8,288 bases of DNA. Source: Prevotellaceae bacterium. Its GTDB lineage: Bacteria > Bacteroidota > Bacteroidia > Bacteroidales > UBA932. Of this stretch, positions 1-6,074 are shown piece by piece (the stretch's first letter is position 1; each line of letters begins with the position of its first letter). The stretch lies in NCBI GenBank assembly GCA_031289895.1, contig JAITOP010000225.1, positions 1 to 8,288 on the forward strand. Reading direction: 5' to 3'. A model generated the notes under the pieces. That model worked only from the letters and a program-made list of their open reading frames with translations, ran no database searches and was not told where the DNA came from. A program made the translations under genes and the position numbers.

Positions 1-264
1 AAGATAGTAAAGCAAATATTTTATTATCAAGGATGTATGATAGCCATAGGTGGTGCAATTATCGGCTTGACGCTCGGCGTAATTTTATGTCTGATACAGC
101 AATATTTTAAAATAATAAAGTTGCCAAATATGTTTATTATTGATGCATATCCTGTTGAAATTCAGATTGGTGATATATTCCTCATTTTAGCATTTGTATT
201 TGTAGTTGGTTTTGCAATGGCTCGGCTGCCAATTTGGTATTTATCCAAGAAAATGAAATGGTGA
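1..264 (+). CDS. FtsX-like ABC transporter permease, LolC/LolE type (C-terminal fragment)
   Basis: This is the last 87 codons of a gene whose start lies before the window; frame 1 is open from the first base to TGA at 262-264. Two hydrophobic stretches are visible, about residues 13-32 and 57-75. Between them is a loop with the motif DAYPVEIQ, which I recognise from the C-terminal end of Bacteroidota FtsX-like permeases of the lipoprotein-releasing (LolC/LolE) type. The segment before the first helix (KQIFYYQGCMIAIGGA) also fits that family, where a short cytoplasmic helix leads into the third of four membrane helices. Such permeases sit in the inner membrane and, with an LolD-type ATPase, release lipoproteins for transport to the outer membrane. 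A lipoprotein-export function is inferred from family alone; macrolide-exporter-type relatives share this fold. The ATG at position 37 is internal, not the start. Confidence 0.85.
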   Translation, partial: KIVKQIFYYQGCMIAIGGAIIGLTLGVILCLIQQYFKIIKLPNMFIIDAYPVEIQIGDIFLILAFVFVVGFAMARLPIWYLSKKMKW

Positions 265-270
265 TTTTAT

Positions 271-310
271 TGGGTCGTTGGTCATTAGTCGTTGGTCGTT
301 AGTATTTTGG
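271..310 (-). repeat. Heptamer repeat array, short copy (inverted relative to the one at 4578-4654)
   Basis: Read on the minus strand, this stretch is made of 7-bp units of the form ACYAAnK: a degenerate CCAAAAT (304-310), ACTAACG (297-303), ACCAACG (290-296), ACTAATG (283-289) and ACCAACG (276-282), then a partial unit. The same unit types make up the larger array at 4578-4654, where they lie on the plus strand. It sits between the convergent ends of the permease gene and the CapA-family gene. No coding function is likely. I recall similar repeats between genes in other Bacteroidota, but could not search for them. Confidence 0.85.
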
Positions 311-330
311 CATGCACAAATTTAATATTC

Positions 331-348
331 CACAAAGGACACAAAGAC
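331..348. repeat. Two-copy 9-bp direct repeat
   Basis: Two adjacent nonamers, CACAAAGGA (331-339) and CACAAAGAC (340-348), differ only in the last two bases. They end 4 bp before the CapA-family stop codon. Sequences of the CACAAAGGA type recur between genes in some environmental bacterial genomes, as far as I recall. With only two units, chance is possible. Confidence 0.4.
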
Positions 349-352
349 ATTT

Positions 353-1306
353 TTAATACTTATAATCAACATTTTGCATTATTGGTTTGAATTTTTTTAT
401 TTCAAAATGAAGAGTTTGCGTTTTTATGTCAGTTTGGCTAAAAGTTAATTTTGCCAAAATTCCTTTTTGAGCAGCAGGGTGTTTGTTATCGAAAATAAAA
501 TTACCCAAACTGTAAAAAATCGGCTTATTCTGATAATATTCAAGTATTTGTGGCACATGCGGGTGATGACCGATAATTGCATCTGCACCTGCCTCTATTA
601 GTTTGTATGCTTGTTGGCGTTGGTCGGGCGTAGGTTTTTCGCTATATTCGACCCCCCAATGCAGCACTACCACTATTTTACATTTTTTATTTTCTTCGCT
701 GAAAATTTTGATATTTTCACACAATTCACTTGCAGATAATTGACAAATGCTAAAGTTATCAGGCAAATACATCCAATTTTCTAAGGGTATCAATACAGAA
801 TTAAATATTGCAACTTTCGTTTTTCCTTTTTCAATAATTACAGGTTTTGCTGCCGCGTCTGCATTTTTTCCTGCTCCTGTTGGAATTAAATCATTATTTT
901 TCAAATGATTATAAGTGTCTACCAATCCCTGTCGCGCGTGGTCGTTGGTGTGATTGTTGGCAAGGGCGGCGTGCGTAATTCCTGCTTTTTTAAGCGCAGG
1001 CAACCATTGAGGTTCTGCACGAAAAATAAAACGCTTATTTATAGGCATATTTCGCTCTGTTACAGGACATTCCAAATTGACAACTACTGCATCGCAACTC
1101 CTGAACAAAGGCGCAACGCTCTCGAAAAGCGCGTCAATACCTTCAATCTCAATTTGCTGACGAACACCTTTGTCGAGCATCAAATCTCCTGTAAAACAAA
1201 TTGTTAATTCGTCATTGTTTTTAGAACAAGAGCAAAATATTATTGCCAAAAACAATGCACTAACAACCCGAACTGTAAGAAACTCTTTCATCAACTTTCG
1301 GGTCAT
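353..1306 (-). CDS. CapA-family lipoprotein (poly-gamma-glutamate capsule-like, calcineurin-like fold)
   Basis: The 317-residue product matches the CapA/PGA_cap family along its whole length. Family motifs appear in order: GDLMLDKG (40-47), NLECP (77-81), ANNHTND (116-122), HWGVEY (216-221), GHHPHVPQ (246-253) and SLGNFIFD (266-273). The Asp, Asn and His residues are those expected of a metallophosphatase-like metal site. In Bacillus, CapA/PgsA takes part in poly-gamma-glutamate synthesis or export; no capB or capC partner is visible here, so that substrate should not be assumed. The N-terminus is a lipoprotein signal with a likely lipidated Cys27 (FCSC), placing the protein in the envelope. 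An alternative ATG at 1291 (residue 6) keeps the signal. Either start overlaps the upstream DUF3160 gene, by 47 or 32 bp, so translation is probably coupled. It is the last gene of a three-gene operon. Confidence 0.9.
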   Translation of the reverse strand: MTRKLMKEFLTVRVVSALFLAIIFCSCSKNNDELTICFTGDLMLDKGVRQQIEIEGIDALFESVAPLFRSCDAVVVNLECPVTERNMPINKRFIFRAEPQWLPALKKAGITHAALANNHTNDHARQGLVDTYNHLKNNDLIPTGAGKNADAAAKPVIIEKGKTKVAIFNSVLIPLENWMYLPDNFSICQLSASELCENIKIFSEENKKCKIVVVLHWGVEYSEKPTPDQRQQAYKLIEAGADAIIGHHPHVPQILEYYQNKPIFYSLGNFIFDNKHPAAQKGILAKLTFSQTDIKTQTLHFEIKKFKPIMQNVDYKY

Positions 1307-3710
1307 CTTTGGTTTTAAGAATAATATCGTTCATCCACACAGGGAATGGCGGAATGCCGTCTTTACTTTCGAGTTTTTGTTGCCACTCCTCGTCTGTGAG
1401 GCGCGTACCTACGGGCTGCACAAATTCGTAATAACTGAAAACCGCGCCTTTTGTGAGGTAAAGATTTCCGTCAATTTCTACCACCACATAAATATTGTTT
1501 GCCTTGCCTACCGCCTCGTGCAAGATGCCGCTTTTATTGCAACCCAAAATATTTCGAGTAAAAACATCGGCAACAATGGCAATAGATTTATCTGCACCCT
1601 CCACTTGTTCCCAATCGCGAAAACGTGCTTCGGGGTCAACGATAGAAAGCGTAAAATAGTCTATTGATGCGCCATATTTTGCAATAGTAAAATACTCACT
1701 TTCAGTAAGTTTTTGTTTTTTCAATTCTTTTTTGCTCACATTCAGCAAAAATTCTGCCTCTTCTTTCTGTTGTCTGATTGAATGCTTGAGTTCCTGTTCC
1801 ATTAAACCATTTTTTTCCAGCATTTTCTCTGTTAACGATATTAATTCATTTAATTTTTCCCAAAAGCGCACATTTGGTTCAACATAGCCAACACAAACAG
1901 GGTTTGGAGGAGGAGGGTCATCGTCATCGCCGCCGCCACATTCACTCACCATCGGTTGCTCTCCGTAAAGAATGGCATCGTGCTTCAAATCTGTCCATGA
2001 AGCAAGCGAGGCATTTAGATTTTTCTTTTCCCACGAGGGCAGTTTCATAAAATCGGGGTAGGATTTATCAGGTTGCTGCATTGCGAGCAAACTCTCAATC
2101 CATTTATTATAAACAGAAATATTCCATTCTTTATAATTTGTAAATTTTTGCTGCAATTTTTTCATTTTGGGTAAATAATCTTTCCAATTTTCAGGTTCGT
2201 TGTAAATATTTAGCAAAATATCCATTGCCGGTTTCGAGCCAAAGGCAGCAAATATGTCCAAGCCTTTTGGAAAAGCGCGTTCGGCATTTGGGTTTATATC
2301 AACCAAATCTTGAATTATCTCATTATCAACCAAATAACGCGCAGGCATAAAGTTAATTCTGTCATTACAATCAGATTCAAGCGGATTTTTTATTTTATTT
2401 TTTGCAAATTCTATTAAAAAATCATTTACTTTTTCAATATTTTCGGGTAAAATCGCATCATTTTTCTTAATATTTTTTTCGGTTAAAAAGTGGGCAATAT
2501 CTCTTATCGACAAATTATCTGATTCACCTACAAAAAATTCAATAGGCTCATATACTGCATTATATAAGTTCATCAAAGGCTTTCCATCTGAGGTTTTTGC
2601 ATTGTTCAAAAGTGCAGCAAGACACACAGCATTAGTTAGTTGCTGTTGTTTTTCGCGGCAGTAGGGCGCAAGTTGCAACCACTGCATTGCACGAAAATAT
2701 TTTTTAGAATTTTCGTTGCGAGTGTAATGTCCGCGCGGCTTCAACAAACTGTAATAAAAATAGTCATTCTTTAAATCCAAAAAAGGACTTGTATCATCTT
2801 GTAATTCTTTGATTTTCCGAATTTCATCGTCAAAATATTTTTGGTATTCCGCAGGGATTTTCACTTTTTTTCCCGAAAGCAAATAATATGGAATGGCAAA
2901 AAAAGTTGCGTTGTACTCGGCTGCACGTTTAAGTTCTTTATTATCAGTAGTAGTTGCTTGCTTTATTGATTCATTATATAAAGAAAAAGACAGGTTTTCG
3001 ATAATAGGAATAAATTTTTTCGCCTCTAAATATTTTAAAATGTAAGAAAAATACATGTGAAAAGTCTGCAACATTACATCGGTAGTAATGAAATTCGGTA
3101 TTTGCCCATAATCGTTTTCTTCGTAAACGTGAAATAGTTGAATATTTGCACCTTGCGTTATCAGCATATTGTTTTCCGAAAGTTTATTAAAAAAGTCGGG
3201 AGAAATGTTTCTAAATTGAAATAAATTAACAATATTCTCAGTATTTGCCAAATGAAAACCATCTTTTTCTACAAAATTGTTATTTTTAAGAAAGGCTAAA
3301 CGCTCGTCAATGCGTTGCACAAAATCGGTTTCTTCTTCCGGAAGTTTTATCCGATTAACTTTTTCCACATTAAATTCTACGTTTTCCCAACGCGCATACA
3401 TCAGCGAGTCGTAATTTTTCATATTTGCGCTGAAATAATTTCGCAAATCGGATTCCATAAACAAATAGCCGTACCGCGCATATACAAAACCGCGTAGCAG
3501 CCTCAAATCCTGCACCGACAGGCTGTCGATATTCGTATCCAAATCCAAACTAATGAGGCTAAATTCCTCAACTGCATCATCTTCAACAACAGTCGGAGTA
3601 TAAGCGACTTGCTTGTTATCTGATTTTTCATTGCCTTTTTTGCCGCCGCCACACGCCAACATTATTGCCGAAACAATAATAATACTTATTGTAAAAATTT
3701 TGTTTTTCAT
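1260..3710 (-). CDS. YARHG and DUF3160 domain lipoprotein
   Basis: This is an 816-residue exported protein. Residues 1-20 form a lipoprotein signal ending MLAC, with Cys20 the likely lipid site, followed by a Gly/Lys-rich tether and an acidic linker. Residues about 66-124 resemble the YARHG domain, with YARYGYLF at 77-84 and the spaced Asn/Tyr pattern after it. From about 150 to the end the protein matches DUF3160: YGQIPNFITTD (201-211), KPRGHYTR (324-331), YFRAMQW (338-344), LKHDAILYGEQ (575-585) and GYVEPN (608-613). DUF3160 has no established function to my knowledge, and I see no catalytic signature. A loop between Cys591 and Cys606 carries four Asp followed by four Pro. The gene starts 8 bp after the small lipoprotein gene and its 3' end overlaps the CapA-family gene, so the three should be co-expressed. 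No strong ribosome site precedes the ATG. Confidence 0.9.
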   Translation of the reverse strand: MKNKIFTISIIIVSAIMLACGGGKKGNEKSDNKQVAYTPTVVEDDAVEEFSLISLDLDTNIDSLSVQDLRLLRGFVYARYGYLFMESDLRNYFSANMKNYDSLMYARWENVEFNVEKVNRIKLPEEETDFVQRIDERLAFLKNNNFVEKDGFHLANTENIVNLFQFRNISPDFFNKLSENNMLITQGANIQLFHVYEENDYGQIPNFITTDVMLQTFHMYFSYILKYLEAKKFIPIIENLSFSLYNESIKQATTTDNKELKRAAEYNATFFAIPYYLLSGKKVKIPAEYQKYFDDEIRKIKELQDDTSPFLDLKNDYFYYSLLKPRGHYTRNENSKKYFRAMQWLQLAPYCREKQQQLTNAVCLAALLNNAKTSDGKPLMNLYNAVYEPIEFFVGESDNLSIRDIAHFLTEKNIKKNDAILPENIEKVNDFLIEFAKNKIKNPLESDCNDRINFMPARYLVDNEIIQDLVDINPNAERAFPKGLDIFAAFGSKPAMDILLNIYNEPENWKDYLPKMKKLQQKFTNYKEWNISVYNKWIESLLAMQQPDKSYPDFMKLPSWEKKNLNASLASWTDLKHDAILYGEQPMVSECGGGDDDDPPPPNPVCVGYVEPNVRFWEKLNELISLTEKMLEKNGLMEQELKHSIRQQKEEAEFLLNVSKKELKKQKLTESEYFTIAKYGASIDYFTLSIVDPEARFRDWEQVEGADKSIAIVADVFTRNILGCNKSGILHEAVGKANNIYVVVEIDGNLYLTKGAVFSYYEFVQPVGTRLTDEEWQQKLESKDGIPPFPVWMNDIILKTKDDPKVDERVSYSSGC

Positions 3711-3718
3711 ACGTAAAT

Positions 3719-4282
3719 TTATTTATAATTTAATATTTTTTCTGCTTTTTTTCTATCAATATTTTTTTGAATATATCTAATCCATTTCAATCCGAAAGAA
3801 TCAAGTTTGTATTCCGCAACTACAAAACTGTTTTCGCCATTTTGTTCAAGTGTTCTGAAATATTTTTCGCCACTTTTGCTCACAATCCGAAAATCCACCA
3901 GCGGATGCGACACCCGCGAGCCCAACCACAGCGGGCGAATATATTTTCCTTCATAAAGTTTGAAAATAAACAATCGCCGACGGCAAACAGAATCGTAGCG
4001 TGTGCGTTTTATCACACCAACAGTAATTTCGGGCAATCCATCATTATTAACATCATCACAATCAAATTGATAAACAGGATAATTCAATCGCCATTTATCA
4101 GTCGAAACAAGGCTATCGGCACGGAAAACATCTGCTTTCAAATCGTAAATGCTGTCGTTTGTTTTAATTAATGACAACACAATCCGTTGATTTTCATTTA
4201 CAAACACAAAATTATCGTTTTTTTTGTTGCAAGCAACGAAAAACGCTAAAAAAATGCTAAAAAAAACAATTTTTTGACACAT
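3719..4282 (-). CDS. Small lipoprotein with a DxNxDG calcium-loop motif, function unknown
   Basis: The 187-residue product begins MCQKIVFFSIF and has a short hydrophobic signal ending FVAC, a likely lipoprotein processing site; Asn and Lys follow. The rest looks like a beta-rich domain with one striking motif, DCDDVNNDGLPEI, about residues 74-86. Its DxNxDGxxE spacing is that of calcium-binding loops in FG-GAP/integrin-like and dockerin-like proteins. Only one such loop is seen, so this is not a full propeller. I do not recognise the family. The ATG at 4282 is chosen because GAGGAA (4293-4288) lies five bases upstream; the preceding in-frame TTG at 4285 would leave only two. It is the first gene of the operon with DUF3160 and the CapA-family gene, eight bases before the former, and is read from the promoter box at 4307-4314. 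Confidence 0.8.
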   Translation of the reverse strand: MCQKIVFFSIFLAFFVACNKKNDNFVFVNENQRIVLSLIKTNDSIYDLKADVFRADSLVSTDKWRLNYPVYQFDCDDVNNDGLPEITVGVIKRTRYDSVCRRRLFIFKLYEGKYIRPLWLGSRVSHPLVDFRIVSKSGEKYFRTLEQNGENSFVVAEYKLDSFGLKWIRYIQKNIDRKKAEKILNYK

Positions 4283-4287
4283 CAAAT

Positions 4288-4293
4288 TTCCTC
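4288..4293 (-). promoter_or_regulatory. Ribosome binding site GAGGAA for the small lipoprotein gene
   Basis: On the minus strand GAGGAA is followed by ATTTG and then ATG at 4282. It is the clearest Shine-Dalgarno-like site in the window, and it decides between the ATG at 4282 and the TTG at 4285. Confidence 0.6.
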
Positions 4294-4306
4294 AATTTTC
4301 TTTTTG

Positions 4307-4314
4307 CAAAGTTA
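4307..4314 (-). promoter_or_regulatory. Bacteroidota-type -7 promoter box for the lipoprotein operon
   Basis: The minus strand reads TAACTTTG, a full match to the Bacteroidota primary-sigma -7 consensus TAnnTTTG. It would start transcription about 20 bases before the ATG at 4282, giving a short leader that contains the GAGGAA site. No good TTG-type -33 element is found at the usual distance, which is common in this phylum. The match is by eye. Confidence 0.55.
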
Positions 4315-4378
4315 ACAAAAATTTGTATTTCTATAATAAATCACTAATTTTTATTTAGTAACAAAATAAAAGATGGGG

Positions 4379-4504
4379 TGAATCCGTATGATTCAAATGT
4401 TTATAAAAAGAATGTTCACACCACATACGACTCCGAACGGGGTCGAACAAAGAGGGGAAAATTGTACATTTTTACCTACATATAATCTCTAACGGGATTT
4501 TTTT
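4379..4504. repeat. Cluster of three short hairpins, possible dispersed intergenic element
   Basis: Three inverted repeats lie within 126 bp. The first has six-base arms TGAATC and GATTCA (4379-4384, 4390-4395) around a five-base loop. The second has arms CGACTCC and GGGGTCG (4428-4434, 4439-4445) with one G-T pair and loop GAAC. The third has arms AATCTC and GGGATT (4484-4489, 4494-4499) with one G-T pair and loop TAAC, followed by a run of seven T. The second and third share an AACGGG core. Together they resemble the small hairpin-rich repeats found between genes in Bacteroidota, but this is from memory. The last hairpin with its T run could also act as a weak plus-strand terminator. No open frame of note lies here. 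Confidence 0.5.
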
Positions 4505-4577
4505 CATCTTTTATAAATGTTTATTTTTCATCACTTAACGACTATTTTTAAAATTTACAAAAGACTAACAAATAAAT

Positions 4578-4654
4578 ACCAATGACTAACGACCAAATAC
4601 TAACGACCAAATACTAACGACCAACGACCAAATACTAATGACCAACGACCAAAT
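4578..4654 (+). repeat. Heptamer repeat array, 11 units
   Basis: Eleven consecutive 7-bp units of the form ACYAAnK run without a gap: four ACCAAAT, three ACTAACG, two ACCAACG, one ACCAATG and one ACTAATG. The next seven bases are a degenerate unit. The array lies about 50 bp upstream of the promoter box for the NamZ gene. Because seven is not a multiple of three, its reverse strand translates into a repetitive peptide of the GRWSLVF kind, which is not a real protein. A shorter copy in the opposite orientation is at 271-310. Confidence 0.92.
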
Positions 4655-4703
4655 ACCCATTCATTAATTCTTCTAAATCGGTTAAAATATCTAAAAATTA
4701 TAA

Positions 4704-4711
4704 TATCTTTG
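4704..4711 (+). promoter_or_regulatory. Bacteroidota-type -7 promoter box for the NamZ-GH20 genes
   Basis: TATCTTTG matches the Bacteroidota -7 consensus TAnnTTTG in full. It would give a leader of about 60 bases before the ATG at 4781, AT-rich and without a Shine-Dalgarno site, as is usual in this phylum. No clear -33 element is seen upstream. Confidence 0.55.
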
Positions 4712-4780
4712 TAGTCAAAATAAAAATTATGTATTGCGAAAATTTTAAATGACAAATAAACACTTATAAAAACATAATAA

Positions 4781-6019
4781 ATGATGAAAAAACTTTTAAT
4801 TTTGGCATTTGGTATATTTATATCAACAGCAAGCCAAGCACAGGTAAAAACGGGTATTGAAGTATTAAAAGACAACAACTTTAAAGTACTCGAAGGCAAA
4901 AGAGTAGGACTTATTACCAATCAAACAGGGATTGACCGAAACTTAAAGTCAACTATCGACATTTTGTTTGAAGCACCCAATGTAAATTTGGTTGCTCTGT
5001 ACTGTCCCGAACATGGAATACGCGGAGAATATGCCGCCGGTGAAAAAATCGACAACGCTTCGGATAAGCAAACAGGATTGCCCGTGCATAGTTTGTACGG
5101 CGCAAACAAAAAACCAACTCCGCAAATATTAAAAGAGGTTGATGTATTAGTTATTGATATTCAGGATATTGGTTGCCGTTCATATACTTATATCAGCACA
5201 ATGGGACTTGCTATTGAAGCGGCTGCCGAAAACAATATAGAAGTAATCATTCTCGACCGTCCTAATCCGCTGGGAGGTAATAAGTTTGAAGGTCGCCCAT
5301 ATATTGATGAGCCGCGATTAATATCATTGGTAAGCCAATTTCCTGTAACTTATGTACACGGTTTCACGGTGGGCGAACTTGCAAATTTTTTGAACGAAGA
5401 AGGTTTACTGAAAAATAAAATCAAATGCAAAATCACCGTAATACCAATGGAAGGCTGGCAACGCAGCATGAATTTTGCAGCAACGGGCTTGCCTTGGATA
5501 ATCTCGTCGCCACACATTCCGCGTGCAACTACGGCTTATTATTACGCAATGTCGGGAATTTTGGGAGAATTAGGTTCGTTTAATATCGGAATTGGATATA
5601 CGCTGCCTTTTGAATTATTTGCTGCTCAATGGATTGATGCCGAAAAATTAGCAAAAAACTTAAATGATTTGAATATCGCCGGCGTGCGTTTTCGTCCTAT
5701 ACATTTCAAACCTTTTTATCATGCGCAAAAAGACGTTTTTTTACACGGAGTTCAAACTTTTATTACTGATTATGAAAAAGTTCCGCTCACTCTCATACAA
5801 TTTTACGTATTGCAGGAATGTTATAAATTAAATCCGGATAAAAATGTATTTGAATTATGTGAAAAATCACGACTGAATATGTTTGATAAAGTGTGCGGAA
5901 CAAGCAAGATAAGAGAAACATTTTCACAAACATTTACCGTAGAATCTATACAAAATATCTGGAATCAGGATGTTGATGCGTTTAAGAAAAAAGCGGAAAA
6001 ATATTTTTTATATAAATAA
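4781..6019 (+). CDS. namZ: Exo-beta-N-acetylmuramidase NamZ-like, DUF1343/GH171
   Basis: The 412-residue product matches the DUF1343 (YbbC/NamZ) family over its full length. The founding member, NamZ of Bacillus subtilis, removes MurNAc from non-reducing ends of peptidoglycan fragments and defines GH171. Conserved stretches include GLITNQTGID (43-52), PEHGIRGEYAAGE (76-88), GLPVHSLYG (99-107), DIQDIGCRSYTY (126-137), LDRPNPLGG (158-166), HGFTVGELA (193-201) and the SSPHIPR segment (242-248). A Sec signal peptide precedes the domain, with likely cleavage after Ala20 (SQA before Gln21), so the enzyme should be exported and soluble. The length is normal for the family. The ATG at 4784 is an equally possible start. 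A GH20 gene follows after 55 bp on the same strand with no terminator between, suggesting one transcript. Confidence 0.92.
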   Translation: MMKKLLILAFGIFISTASQAQVKTGIEVLKDNNFKVLEGKRVGLITNQTGIDRNLKSTIDILFEAPNVNLVALYCPEHGIRGEYAAGEKIDNASDKQTGLPVHSLYGANKKPTPQILKEVDVLVIDIQDIGCRSYTYISTMGLAIEAAAENNIEVIILDRPNPLGGNKFEGRPYIDEPRLISLVSQFPVTYVHGFTVGELANFLNEEGLLKNKIKCKITVIPMEGWQRSMNFAATGLPWIISSPHIPRATTAYYYAMSGILGELGSFNIGIGYTLPFELFAAQWIDAEKLAKNLNDLNIAGVRFRPIHFKPFYHAQKDVFLHGVQTFITDYEKVPLTLIQFYVLQECYKLNPDKNVFELCEKSRLNMFDKVCGTSKIRETFSQTFTVESIQNIWNQDVDAFKKKAEKYFLYK

Positions 6020-6074
6020 ATTCATTAATGAAAATAATAAATAGTATATTTAACTTATAATAAAATTATTAGAT

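Noticed and set aside
353..1306. Assigning a true poly-gamma-glutamate capsule function to the CapA-family protein
   Set aside because: No CapB/CapC-type synthetase or other capsule gene is in the window; the family is broad and mostly uncharacterised.
905..1667. Plus-strand open frames of 100 and 165 codons
   Set aside because: They lie antisense to the CapA-family and DUF3160 genes, whose family motifs are clear; no start signals or recognisable domains.
3315..4171. Plus-strand open frames of 60 and 134 codons
   Set aside because: Antisense shadows of the DUF3160 and small lipoprotein genes, without any family resemblance.
4282..4285. TTG start at 4285 for the small lipoprotein
   Set aside because: The next codon is ATG, and only the ATG has a well-spaced GAGGAA site.
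4578..4654. CRISPR array
   Set aside because: Units are 7 bp, contiguous and without spacers; no cas genes nearby.
4600..4920. Minus-strand open frame ending in a GRWSLVF-type peptide repeat
   Set aside because: It starts inside the namZ gene on the opposite strand and its repetitive end is only a translation of the heptamer array.
4921..5109. Minus-strand open frame of 62 codons
   Set aside because: Antisense to conserved NamZ motifs; no domain seen.
6020..6074. Terminator or separate promoter between namZ and the GH20 gene
   Set aside because: Only an AT-only inverted repeat (TAATAA/TTATTA) is present, with no GC stem and no TAnnTTTG box; co-transcription is simpler.
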